Shown here: positions 27,069-34,827 of the stretch, one piece after another | Position numbering within the stretch: the stretch's first letter is position 1 | How the letters are laid out: every line of letters starts with the position of its first letter | Origin: CAKSST01 sp045535505 | GTDB lineage: Bacteria > Bacillota > Clostridia > Oscillospirales > Acutalibacteraceae | Assembly (NCBI GenBank): GCA_045535505.1 | Contig: JAZSLU010000045.1 | Coordinates: forward strand, 9,291-73,290 | Length of the DNA stretch: 64,000 nucleotides | Direction of reading: 5' to 3' | Notes under the pieces: model-generated | Told to the model about the DNA's origin: nothing | Databases searched by the model: none | Seen by the model: only the letters and a program-made list of their open reading frames with translations | Made by a program: the position numbers and the translations under genes

Positions 27069-27895
27069 ATGATGATTTTATAAAGGATATTCTTATAGTT
27101 CGTAAAAGCGATGCTCACAAGGGCGATTTTGGCAAAGCGCTTATTATATGCGGCAGCCGTCTTATGCCCGGCGCGGCAATTATTGCCGCACGTTCGGCTT
27201 TAAGGTGCGGCGTGGGTCTTGCAACGGTTGCGTCAACATACGACACAATAAAAATTTGTGCAGCAGCTGTACCTGAGGCCGTTTATTTTGACACAAGTAC
27301 CAAAAGACAAAATTTGATTAATGCTATACAAAAATCTGACGCTATTCTTATAGGTTGTGGTCTTACACAGTCTAAAGAGGCTTATGACATACTTAATGTT
27401 GTTATAGAAAACGGAAATTGTCCTTTGGTTATAGATGCTGATGGTATTAATATGGTTGCAAGTGGCATACAATTAAGTAAATACAAGGGACAAATTTGTA
27501 TGACTCCCCACGCGGGTGAAATGGCACGGCTTTTGTCTTGCAATGCTGCTGAGGTTCAAAAGGACCGAATTTTTGCGGCAAAAGAATGTGTGCGCCGCTA
27601 TGGTGTTACAACCATATTGAAAGGCAAGGATACAATAACCGCTTTTTGTGACGGTAGTACATTTATCAACACAACCGGCAATCCGGGTATGGCAAAACCC
27701 GGTAGCGGTGATATGCTTAGCGGAATGACGGTATCTTTACTTGCACAAGGAGTGCCGTTTGAAAAAGCTATTCCTGCGGCAGTTTATTTGCATGGTATGG
27801 CAGGCGATATTGCGGCTGAACAATTTACACAGCGTGCAATGCAGGTGAGTGATATGATTGATGTTTTGCCCCGCGTATTTAAACGTTTTGAGTGA
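27065..27895 (+). CDS. nnrD: ADP/ATP-dependent NAD(P)H-hydrate dehydratase
   Basis: Repairs hydrated NAD(P)H in the cytosol, using ADP (usual in bacteria) or ATP. The 276 residues have the ribokinase-like fold, with KGDFGKALIICGS at the start, the TPHAGEMARL segment, and the nucleotide/catalytic motif KPGSGDMLSGM. The NnrE epimerase half, often fused N-terminally, is absent here. Its stop lies inside a hairpin pair described at 27894. Confidence 0.93.
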   Translation: MNDDFIKDILIVRKSDAHKGDFGKALIICGSRLMPGAAIIAARSALRCGVGLATVASTYDTIKICAAAVPEAVYFDTSTKRQNLINAIQKSDAILIGCGLTQSKEAYDILNVVIENGNCPLVIDADGINMVASGIQLSKYKGQICMTPHAGEMARLLSCNAAEVQKDRIFAAKECVRRYGVTTILKGKDTITAFCDGSTFINTTGNPGMAKPGSGDMLSGMTVSLLAQGVPFEKAIPAAVYLHGMAGDIAAEQFTQRAMQVSDMIDVLPRVFKRFE

Positions 27896-27952
27896 CCGCG
27901 GCGCAAAAAAGCAGCGCGGTCCTTTAACGATATAAAGGGGCTGCGCTTTTTT
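27894..27952 (+). promoter_or_regulatory. Mutually exclusive hairpins: terminator overlapping the next start codon
   Basis: GACCGCG (27894-27900) can pair with CGCGGTC (27915-27921). The same right arm is also part of AGCGCGGTCCTTT (27913-27925), which pairs with AAAGGGGCTGCGCT (27934-27947) and runs into TTTTTT (27947-27952). Only one stem can form, as in an attenuator. The last T bases belong to the TTG start of the lipoprotein gene. Confidence 0.55.
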
Positions 27953-28397
27953 GAAGAAAGTATTTGTTATTTTGATTTTAGTTTTGTTTTTATCGGGTTG
28001 CAAAGACAACAATAACGTTACAACAAACAACCAAAGCTTTTTGGCAAGTGCCGAATGGAACTCCCAAAAAATAGAGTGTGAAATCAAATGCAAAAACCAA
28101 ATCTATACCTTTAAAATAATTAAACCCGAGCAACTTTGTGGTATGAGCATTACGGTTAATAACGACCAATATACAATTAATTATCTTGGCTTGGAATATA
28201 AAAATGATATTGGTGGCACAGTATGCAGTATGGCAGAACTTATAAGCGATATATTAAAAAAATGTGATAATACTAAAATAAAAAGGTTGCAAGGCGAAAG
28301 CTATGGTTACGAGTGGACTGCACTAACGGACGGCGGATTTTTAAAAGAAATTATATGCGAAGAACCTAAGGTAAATATAAAAATATATAAAAAATAA
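27951..28397 (+). CDS. Small lipoprotein of unknown function, TTG start
   Basis: 148 residues with signal peptide and lipobox (MKKVFVILILVLFLSGC, cysteine at residue 17), hence membrane-anchored on the outside. The rest matches no family I recognise. The only good start is TTG 27951, with AAAGGGG 10 bases upstream and the T-run of a terminator hairpin overlapping the codon. Expression therefore probably depends on read-through from nnrD. Confidence 0.75.
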   Translation: MKKVFVILILVLFLSGCKDNNNVTTNNQSFLASAEWNSQKIECEIKCKNQIYTFKIIKPEQLCGMSITVNNDQYTINYLGLEYKNDIGGTVCSMAELISDILKKCDNTKIKRLQGESYGYEWTALTDGGFLKEIICEEPKVNIKIYKK

Positions 28398-28426
28398 ACA
28401 GCTTTGAGTTTTCAAAGCTGTTTTTT
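28397..28426. terminator. Bidirectional terminator
   Basis: ACAGCTTTGA/TCAAAGCTGT stem with short T loop and TTTTTT on plus, A-run mirrored for minus. It lies between the lipoprotein gene and the convergent 3D-domain gene. Confidence 0.85.
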
Positions 28427-28430
28427 GTTA

Positions 28431-29504
28431 TCATTCAAGAATATAGATTTCAACATTGCGTCTGCCAAAAACAATACACTGTTGCTTCGTGGGGAAGAAT
28501 AAATCGACGTTTGTGGGACGCTTTTTAGCAAAGCCGCCGGTGTCGGCAGCAACGGCATAACCGTAGATGTATCTTCCGTCAGAAGACTTAATATACATTT
28601 TTGTGCCGTAAGGAATAAACTTTGGGTTAACTGCGATATAACCGGGAGCAGCAACAACGCCTGTTGAGCAACGTTTGCCTGCAGAAGCTGTATAAGCAGT
28701 AGCTTGAACGGTAATATGCTTTTTATAAGAAACGGGGTTGCCGTTTTTGTCAAGCTCGATGGGTTTTGCAGGGGTGAGCGTAGAAACGCAACTTACGCTT
28801 GTGCTTGTGGTAACAACGGGTTTCTTTGTGCCGATAACAACAGTTTTATTAACCGGTTTTTGAATGATATTTTCGTTAACAACCTGGCTTTCACAAACAA
28901 CGCCGTTTACAAGTTTTCTTTGATATGTTACCTGCTTTAATCCAACCTGTCCGTCTGTGACCTGCTTTTTGCCTTCTGCAAGTTTGGAAGAATAGGTTGT
29001 AGTTGAAGAAAAAGGAATTTCAACCGTTGCGGTTTCGGTGACGTAATCAATGTGGGTAATATCAATGTTTTCTGTTTTTGTGAGAACGGTTTCGGTTGAA
29101 AGGTTGATGATATCATACTGGTTAAGTGTGATGCCTGCTTTTGCAAGAGCGTCATTAACAGTACCACCTGTTACGTTAACAGTATAGTTTTGAGCAGAAT
29201 AGTTAATGTGAACAGGGAAGGAATATTTAACAGCGAGTGATATATTGTTTTTATCTGCCTTTATAGTGACGTCGTCCTGCTCGGTAGTGTTTATGTTTGC
29301 AAGATTAAGGATGTCTTCGGCTTTGCTGTAAAATGTTTTAAAGCTTAATTGTTTACCGCCGTTGTCAATGGTAACATTGTTGACTGAAAGACCGCCTAAT
29401 AAAATAAGCACGGCAGAGCATGTGGCTAATAAGCCAACAGAAAAAACTCTGCTTTTAAGGCGTGAGCGCACAACTGCGAAAGCGCTGCGAATTTTGTTTA
29501 ACAT
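28431..29504 (-). CDS. Cell-wall protein with DUF348, G5 and 3D domains
   Basis: The 357-residue protein has an N-terminal membrane segment (residues 22-42), two ubiquitin-like DUF348 repeats (about 45-85 and 97-140), a G5 domain (about 145-225) and a C-terminal 3D domain (about 270-355) with ADTGGF and VDLFF aspartates. The 3D domain is a lytic transglycosylase-type fold shared with Rpf/YabE/YocH proteins that remodel peptidoglycan during growth or germination. It has a strong promoter and a leader of about 85 bases. Confidence 0.92.
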   Translation of the reverse strand: MLNKIRSAFAVVRSRLKSRVFSVGLLATCSAVLILLGGLSVNNVTIDNGGKQLSFKTFYSKAEDILNLANINTTEQDDVTIKADKNNISLAVKYSFPVHINYSAQNYTVNVTGGTVNDALAKAGITLNQYDIINLSTETVLTKTENIDITHIDYVTETATVEIPFSSTTTYSSKLAEGKKQVTDGQVGLKQVTYQRKLVNGVVCESQVVNENIIQKPVNKTVVIGTKKPVVTTSTSVSCVSTLTPAKPIELDKNGNPVSYKKHITVQATAYTASAGKRCSTGVVAAPGYIAVNPKFIPYGTKMYIKSSDGRYIYGYAVAADTGGFAKKRPTNVDLFFPTKQQCIVFGRRNVEIYILE

Positions 29505-29595
29505 ATTAACTCCCTTGGTTTAACCAAATGTAATCTTTTGTAACCAAATAATCAAAAGTTATGTTCGTGGCTTTATTGAGAACACGAACAACCGC
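29505..29595 (-). promoter_or_regulatory. Leader of the 3D-domain gene
   Basis: The 5' leader holds a TTGGTT/AACCAA inverted repeat next to the SD and a GTTCGTG/CACGAAC stem. YabE-type genes are often under riboswitches such as c-di-AMP, but I did not recognise such a motif. Confidence 0.35.
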
Positions 29596-29624
29596 ATTAT
29601 ATTATCACGAAATGTCAATGTCAA
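29596..29624 (-). promoter_or_regulatory. Promoter of the 3D-domain gene
   Basis: Minus strand TTGACA (29619-29624), 17-base spacer, perfect TATAAT (29596-29601). Confidence 0.85.
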
Positions 29625-29954
29625 GTTTTTTAAAAGGGTCATTTTTGTGCAAAATGCACAAAAACCGCTCAAAAATGAAAAGGTTACAAATTTGTAACCC
29701 CAATATATAGAACTAAAAACACTAAATATAGATATTTTTTTCGTGAATTGTCACAAAAATGCTTTTTAGGGGTAAAAAATGGGCTTTTAGGGCTATTTTT
29801 ACCATTTTTTTAAAAAAAATACAGGCATTTAAAAGAAAGTATTACTTCATTATATTATCAGTAAATATTATATATTACATAATAATACTGCAAATCACCA
29901 AAAAGTTTACTTTCGCATATATTGGCTTAATGATTATATTTAGGGGAGTTTTAT
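29625..29954. other. AT-rich intergenic region with palindromes
   Basis: Between two cell-wall genes. It contains TTTTTGTGCA-AAA-TGCACAAAAA (29643-29665) and a perfect 18-bp palindrome GGTTACAAATTTGTAACC (29682-29699), both upstream of the minus promoter and suitable as operators. An open frame from 29759 is AT-rich, lacks an SD and overlaps the amidase, so no gene is called. A plus promoter must exist but no clear hexamer pair was found. Confidence 0.5.
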
Positions 29955-30692
29955 ATGCCAACAATATATTTAAGCCCATCAACGCAAGAGTTTAATGAGT
30001 ATAACGGTGGAGGTAACGAAGAATATTATATGAATTTGGTTGCCGATGCTATGATACCTTATCTTAATGCAAGCGGCATACAGTACGTTAGAAATACACC
30101 TGAAATGACGGCGGCGAGTTCAATCGCACAGTCGAACGCGGGTAATTATGATTTTCATCTTGCTATACACTCCAATGCATCGGGAAACGAGCCATCTGGC
30201 AGCGTAAGAGGTGTTGAGGTGTATTATTATCCGCAAAGTTATAACGGTAAGCGGGCAGCAGACATTATTGCCGAAAATTATTCACTTATTTATCCTATAA
30301 ATAACGCAGTAAAAACGGTGCCTACCGAAAGGTTAGGTGAGGTTGTACGCACTAAAGCGCCTGCAGTGTTGATTGAAACCGCCTTTCATGATAATGAGCA
30401 AGATGCGCAGTGGATAAGAGAAAACATTGATAATATAGCAATGAACTTAGTTTATTCACTAACCGAATATTTCGGCATTCCCTTTGTAATGCCCAGTTCT
30501 GTCAGAACAGGCTATGTTCGAACTATGGGTGGCAATCTTAATATAAGAAATCTGCCCAATACATCTTCCTATATAAAAACAAAATTACCCAACGGTACTG
30601 CTGTATCGGTCTATGGTGAAATACCAGGTTGGTATATAATTGGGTATAACGGAATAACAGGATATGCAAAAGCAGAGTATATCAGCGTATAA
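29955..30692 (+). CDS. N-acetylmuramoyl-L-alanine amidase with SH3b domain, no signal peptide
   Basis: Cleaves the amide bond between muramic acid and the stem peptide. The 245 residues have an Amidase_3 fold (about 1-175) with zinc or catalytic residues in GGGNEEYYMN, AIHSNAS and LIETAFHDNE. A C-terminal SH3b domain follows (about 185-245, GGNLNIRNLPNTSS, GYAKAEYI). It starts directly MPTIYLSPSTQEF without a secretion signal. That fits release by lysis, mother-cell action or non-classical export, none shown here. SD GGGGAG precedes ATG. Confidence 0.9.
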   Translation: MPTIYLSPSTQEFNEYNGGGNEEYYMNLVADAMIPYLNASGIQYVRNTPEMTAASSIAQSNAGNYDFHLAIHSNASGNEPSGSVRGVEVYYYPQSYNGKRAADIIAENYSLIYPINNAVKTVPTERLGEVVRTKAPAVLIETAFHDNEQDAQWIRENIDNIAMNLVYSLTEYFGIPFVMPSSVRTGYVRTMGGNLNIRNLPNTSSYIKTKLPNGTAVSVYGEIPGWYIIGYNGITGYAKAEYISV

Positions 30693-30693
30693 A

Positions 30694-30725
30694 AAACACA
30701 CTTACCTTTTATAAGGTAAGTGTGT
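30694..30725. terminator. Bidirectional terminator overlapping the recG 3' end
   Basis: ACACACTTACC and GGTAAGTGTGT form a perfect 11-bp stem with loop TTTTATAA. The right arm encodes the last residues of recG. T-rich tails exist on minus (TTTTTT) and weakly on plus. Confidence 0.75.
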
Positions 30726-32733
30726 TGTCAAACATACTTGAAATTTTATTTTTAAGAGCTGGATACAGGTCAATGCTTTTGTGACTTTTAAACATTTCAC
30801 AAGCTTCGTTTGTCGCACATTTTAAAATATTTATATCGCAAGAAATGTCGGCAATTTTTAGGTTTGGCAGGCCATGCTGACGGCTCCCCAAAAAGTCACC
30901 AGGACCTCGTATTGCGAGGTCTTTTTCTGCGATTTCAAAACCGTTATGGGTTTTGGTAAAGGTTTTAAGTCGCTCTAAGGTTTCTTGGTTTTGGCTGTCG
31001 CAAACCAATATGCAGTTAGACTCTAAGTTTGAACGTCCGATTCTGCCGCGCAACTGATGCAGTTGTGATAAACCGTATCGGTGGGCATCTTCAATTATCA
31101 TAACGGTTGCACTTGGAACATCAACGCCAACCTCGATAACTGTGGTGCAAACAAGCAGTTGGGTGTCGCCGTTTACAAAGCTGTCCATAATGGTTGCCTT
31201 TTGTTTTGCGTTCATTTTGCCGTGTAAAAGCGCAATCTTATAGTTTGAAAATTCACCATTTTTAAGTTCTTCGTAATATTCCTTTGCAGGAGTAAGAGGA
31301 GAGTCGCTTTCTTCGATAAGGGGACAAACTATATAGGCTTTATGACCATTGTCCAACTCATCTTTAACAAATTTGTAAGCACGAAGTTTTTTTGTGCTGT
31401 CGATAAGATAAGTGTTAACGTTAGCGCGGTCTTTTGGGGCTTGGTTTATAATGCTTAAATCAAGGTCGCCGTAGATTATAAGCCCTAATGTTCTGGGGAT
31501 TGGTGTGGCAGACATAACCATAACGTGTGGCCCCACACCTTTGCTTGAGAGGGTGTTGCGTTGGTTAACACCGAAGCGATGCTGTTCGTCGGTTATAACA
31601 AGACCTAATTTGTTGAATTCTACCTTGTCGGTCAACAAAGCATGTGTGCCTGTTATAATGTCAATTTCACCTTGCTTCAATCTTTTTAAAATATCATTTG
31701 CGGCGGCTTTTGGGGTTGAACCCGTAAGTAAAGCGCATGTAAGTTTTGAAGAACCAAGCATACGGCAAAGGGTGTTGTAATGCTGTGTTGCCAAAATTTC
31801 CGTTGGTGCCATAAGTGCTGATTGCAAACCATTTTTTGCCGCTGTATAGCACAAAGAGGCGGCAACAGCCGTTTTGCCGGAGCCAACGTCACCTTGAACA
31901 AGCCTGTTCATAGGGGTTGTTTTTCTCATATCGTTAACGCAGTCTTTAATAGCGCTCATTTGTGCTTCGGTAAGCTTAAAAGGTAAAGCGTCGCAAAACT
32001 CGTTGGTATAGTCTTTTTCGATAATATGGGATGTTTGGCTTCTGTTTATGTTTTTTGTTAAAAACAGTCCGCACTGCAACAAAAATAACTCTTCAAAAAC
32101 CAAGCGTCGTCGAGCTTGAGCCAACATATCAGCGTTTTTGGGAAAATGTATATTTTCGATTGCTGTTTTTCGAGGTAAGAGACGGTATTTTGTTATAAGG
32201 TGCTGAGGCAAGAAATCACTATCGTCAAGAAATTCCAGCGCTGTCTTAACGGTTTTAGCAATAGCGCGACTGTTAAGTCCCGCAACCGAGTGATAAATGG
32301 GTTTAATGTCGTCGCAAGACGTTGGCGCAATTTGAGGTGAAATCATTTCAACGCCGCTTCTGCCAAAATTTAGTTTTCCGTAAAAAAGATACGTATTGCC
32401 GTTTTTTAATGCATTTGCGGCATATTTGTTATTAAAAATTTTAACATAGAAAACGTTTTCGCCATCTGTGGCAGTGGTTGTAAAAAGAGCGGTTTTTCCT
32501 TTTAAATAGTTGAGTTTAACATCCTGCATAACGGTTGCTTTTATGCAACAAAGTTGTCCTAAAGAGCATTCGCTAAGCTTTTTTGGATTACTCCAATCTT
32601 CATACGCTCTGGGGAAAAATTCTAAAAGGGCACAGACTGAAAAAATGCCCAGCTTGTTGAAAAGCTGGGCACGTTTTTCGCCTACGCCCTTTAAATATTG
32701 TATATCCCGTTTTTGTAAATCTTCAAACGGCAT
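30709..32733 (-). CDS. recG: ATP-dependent DNA helicase RecG
   Basis: Branch-migrating helicase that rescues stalled forks. The 674 residues have an N-terminal wedge/OB domain (about 1-190), Walker A GDVGSGKT near 285, a DEQHRFG box near 385, and motifs V-VI around GLSQLHQLRGRIGRS. Full length. It lies 12 bp after yloV on minus. Confidence 0.95.
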   Translation of the reverse strand: MPFEDLQKRDIQYLKGVGEKRAQLFNKLGIFSVCALLEFFPRAYEDWSNPKKLSECSLGQLCCIKATVMQDVKLNYLKGKTALFTTTATDGENVFYVKIFNNKYAANALKNGNTYLFYGKLNFGRSGVEMISPQIAPTSCDDIKPIYHSVAGLNSRAIAKTVKTALEFLDDSDFLPQHLITKYRLLPRKTAIENIHFPKNADMLAQARRRLVFEELFLLQCGLFLTKNINRSQTSHIIEKDYTNEFCDALPFKLTEAQMSAIKDCVNDMRKTTPMNRLVQGDVGSGKTAVAASLCYTAAKNGLQSALMAPTEILATQHYNTLCRMLGSSKLTCALLTGSTPKAAANDILKRLKQGEIDIITGTHALLTDKVEFNKLGLVITDEQHRFGVNQRNTLSSKGVGPHVMVMSATPIPRTLGLIIYGDLDLSIINQAPKDRANVNTYLIDSTKKLRAYKFVKDELDNGHKAYIVCPLIEESDSPLTPAKEYYEELKNGEFSNYKIALLHGKMNAKQKATIMDSFVNGDTQLLVCTTVIEVGVDVPSATVMIIEDAHRYGLSQLHQLRGRIGRSNLESNCILVCDSQNQETLERLKTFTKTHNGFEIAEKDLAIRGPGDFLGSRQHGLPNLKIADISCDINILKCATNEACEMFKSHKSIDLYPALKNKISSMFDNTLTL

Positions 32734-32745
32734 TTTAAATTCCCC

Positions 32746-34413
32746 TTATTCAGCGGATATTATGAAATAATAGACAGGCTGGTCACCCTTAACGAGTGCT
32801 ATATCAGCTTTTGCACCAAACTTGTCGTTAATTTGGTTGTAAATTGTTTGTGCTGTGCTGTCAGTAACATCGCTGCCATAATAAACTGTAACAAAAGAGG
32901 TGTCTTTTTTAATCATCTGTTTTACAAGACGCAACGTGGCTTTTTCAAGTTCGGTCTCGGTGAAAACAATTTTACCGTTTTCCATACAAAGAAGGTCGCC
33001 CTTGTTGATCTTTTTATTATCAATGCTTGAATCTCTTGCAGCAAAGGTAATTTGACCTGTTGTAACTTTTTGATACTCAGACTTCATATTGATTGCGTTT
33101 TGCTCGGCATCGGTATCTGGGTCGAAAGAAATAATTGCGCTAATACCTTCGGGAACGGTGCGTGTATGAAGAACAATAACCTTTCTTGTTGCAATGTCAA
33201 TAGTTTGTTCGGCTGCCATAATAATGTTTTTGTTGTTAGGAAGAACAAAAACAGTTTCGGCAGGGGTTTGCTCAATTGCGGCAAGAATGTCTTGTGTGCT
33301 GGGGTTCATTGTCTGACCGCCGCTTACAACCTGGTCTGCACCAAGTTCGCTAAATAACTGGGCAAAGCCGTCACCGGCGGCAACAGCCACAAAGCCGTAT
33401 GGCTTTTCAGGTGCAACAGGTTCAATTTTTAGCGATTTATCAGCCTTTTTAGAATAACTTTCGTTTTTAGAGGTGTGTTTCGCTCTTTCGTGCTGATCTA
33501 CCATGTTTTCAATTTTTAAATTGATAAGTGCGCCAAAGGTGAGAGCTTTTTCCAAAGCGTTACCGGGGTGTGCAGTGTGCACGTGAACTTTAATAATAGT
33601 ATCGTCTTCTACTGCAACAACACAGTCGCCGATAGATTCAAGATATTCACGAAGTTCGGCTACAGGGCCGCAATCTTCGTTTTTAGTAACAAGAAACTCT
33701 GTGCAGTAGGGGAAATTGATATCAACCTCTTCCATTTCTCCTGCGGCAGAAGGTCTGCTTGTGGATTCTTGATTTTGTGGTTCGCCGTCGGTTGCTGTAA
33801 CGATAACGCCGTCTTTAAATACTGAATACATACCCTCAAGTATGTATAAAACACCTTGACCGCCTGCATCAACAACACCTGCTTTTTTCAAAACCGGCAA
33901 CATTTCCGGGGTTTGTGCCAAAGCGGTACGAGCACCCTCAAGCGCTGCTTCAAACACCTGTAATGCGTCGGCCTTGTCTTTAAGTGCTTTTGTAGCATAT
34001 TCAGATGCAACTCTAATAACGGTAAGCATAGTACCTTCTGTAGGTTTCATAACAGCGTTGTAAGCGCATTCTGTACCAAATGTAAAACAGTCACAAAGGT
34101 TTTCGGCGGTGATGGTATCGTGACCTTTTAAACCCTTTTGAAAACCTCTAAAAATAAGCGATGTTATAACGCCCGAGTTACCTCTTGCACTGCGAAGCAG
34201 GGCAGAAGCAGTTATGTCTGCAACCTGACCGGCAGAAAGACCCTCAATTTTTTGCATTTCTTTCAAAACGCCTTGAAGGCTCATTGACATATTTGTACCT
34301 GTATCACCATCGGGAACAGGGAAAACGTTAAGGTCGTCAACCGATGTTTTTCGGTTGGATATACTGTTTGCTGCGGATATCATCGCATCGCGCAGATTAT
34401 CTCCGTTAAACAA
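32746..34413 (-). CDS. DAK2-domain protein YloV (fatty acid kinase-like)
   Basis: The 555 residues have an N-terminal DhaK-L/DAK2 ATP-binding domain (PVPDGDTGTNMSMS near 32-45, RGNSGVITS) and a C-terminal DegV-like part. FakA-type proteins phosphorylate fatty acids held by FakB/DegV proteins; whether this YloV-type enzyme does so is unproven. The order yloU-yloV-recG is typical for Firmicutes. Confidence 0.92.
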   Translation of the reverse strand: MFNGDNLRDAMISAANSISNRKTSVDDLNVFPVPDGDTGTNMSMSLQGVLKEMQKIEGLSAGQVADITASALLRSARGNSGVITSLIFRGFQKGLKGHDTITAENLCDCFTFGTECAYNAVMKPTEGTMLTVIRVASEYATKALKDKADALQVFEAALEGARTALAQTPEMLPVLKKAGVVDAGGQGVLYILEGMYSVFKDGVIVTATDGEPQNQESTSRPSAAGEMEEVDINFPYCTEFLVTKNEDCGPVAELREYLESIGDCVVAVEDDTIIKVHVHTAHPGNALEKALTFGALINLKIENMVDQHERAKHTSKNESYSKKADKSLKIEPVAPEKPYGFVAVAAGDGFAQLFSELGADQVVSGGQTMNPSTQDILAAIEQTPAETVFVLPNNKNIIMAAEQTIDIATRKVIVLHTRTVPEGISAIISFDPDTDAEQNAINMKSEYQKVTTGQITFAARDSSIDNKKINKGDLLCMENGKIVFTETELEKATLRLVKQMIKKDTSFVTVYYGSDVTDSTAQTIYNQINDKFGAKADIALVKGDQPVYYFIISAE

Positions 34414-34439
34414 AATAACAACTCCTTTAAAAGTGGGTT

Positions 34440-34811
34440 TTACTGTCCGTCAGCGGTAATTATACCGTCAATTTTTACAACGACAGTAATGTTATCGGCG
34501 GGGATACCCACAGCCTCACTTACGGTGTATTTAACTTTATTAATTATGCTCTTTGCAACGGCGTTCATATTAGTGCCGTACGTTACTATTATGTGCAATT
34601 CTGCAAAGACACTATCATTCTGTGTGCGCAAAGCAATGCCTTTTTGCAACTGCTCTTTGTCTTTGCTGATTAAACCCATTATGCGCTGTTTTCGGTTGCT
34701 GGGGACCATACCTGCAACACCAAAGCAAGAAACTGCGGCATTGCCGATAAGTTTCTCAAGGTATTGGTCTGAAACTTCAATCCTTCCGAAACGGGTTTCG
34801 TAAAACATCAT
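34440..34811 (-). CDS. Asp23/Gls24 family envelope-stress protein (YloU-like)
   Basis: The 123 residues from ATG 34811 have the Asp23 core (IEVSDQYLEKLIGNAAVSCFGVAGM). Asp23-type proteins associate with the membrane and respond to alkaline or envelope stress. GGAGG is 9 bases upstream of 34811. A second ATG at 34808 is possible, while the longer in-frame start is not supported by an SD. Confidence 0.9.
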   Translation of the reverse strand: MMFYETRFGRIEVSDQYLEKLIGNAAVSCFGVAGMVPSNRKQRIMGLISKDKEQLQKGIALRTQNDSVFAELHIIVTYGTNMNAVAKSIINKVKYTVSEAVGIPADNITVVVKIDGIITADGQ

Positions 34812-34827
34812 ATAAATTATCCTCCTT

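Noticed and set aside
29505..29595. c-di-AMP (ydaO-type) riboswitch before the 3D-domain wall gene
   Set aside because: Such riboswitches are common before these genes, but the leader is under 100 bases and shows none of the conserved motif.
29759..29995. 78-residue open frame upstream of the amidase
   Set aside because: Extremely AT-rich low-complexity protein, no SD, and overlap with the well-supported amidase start.
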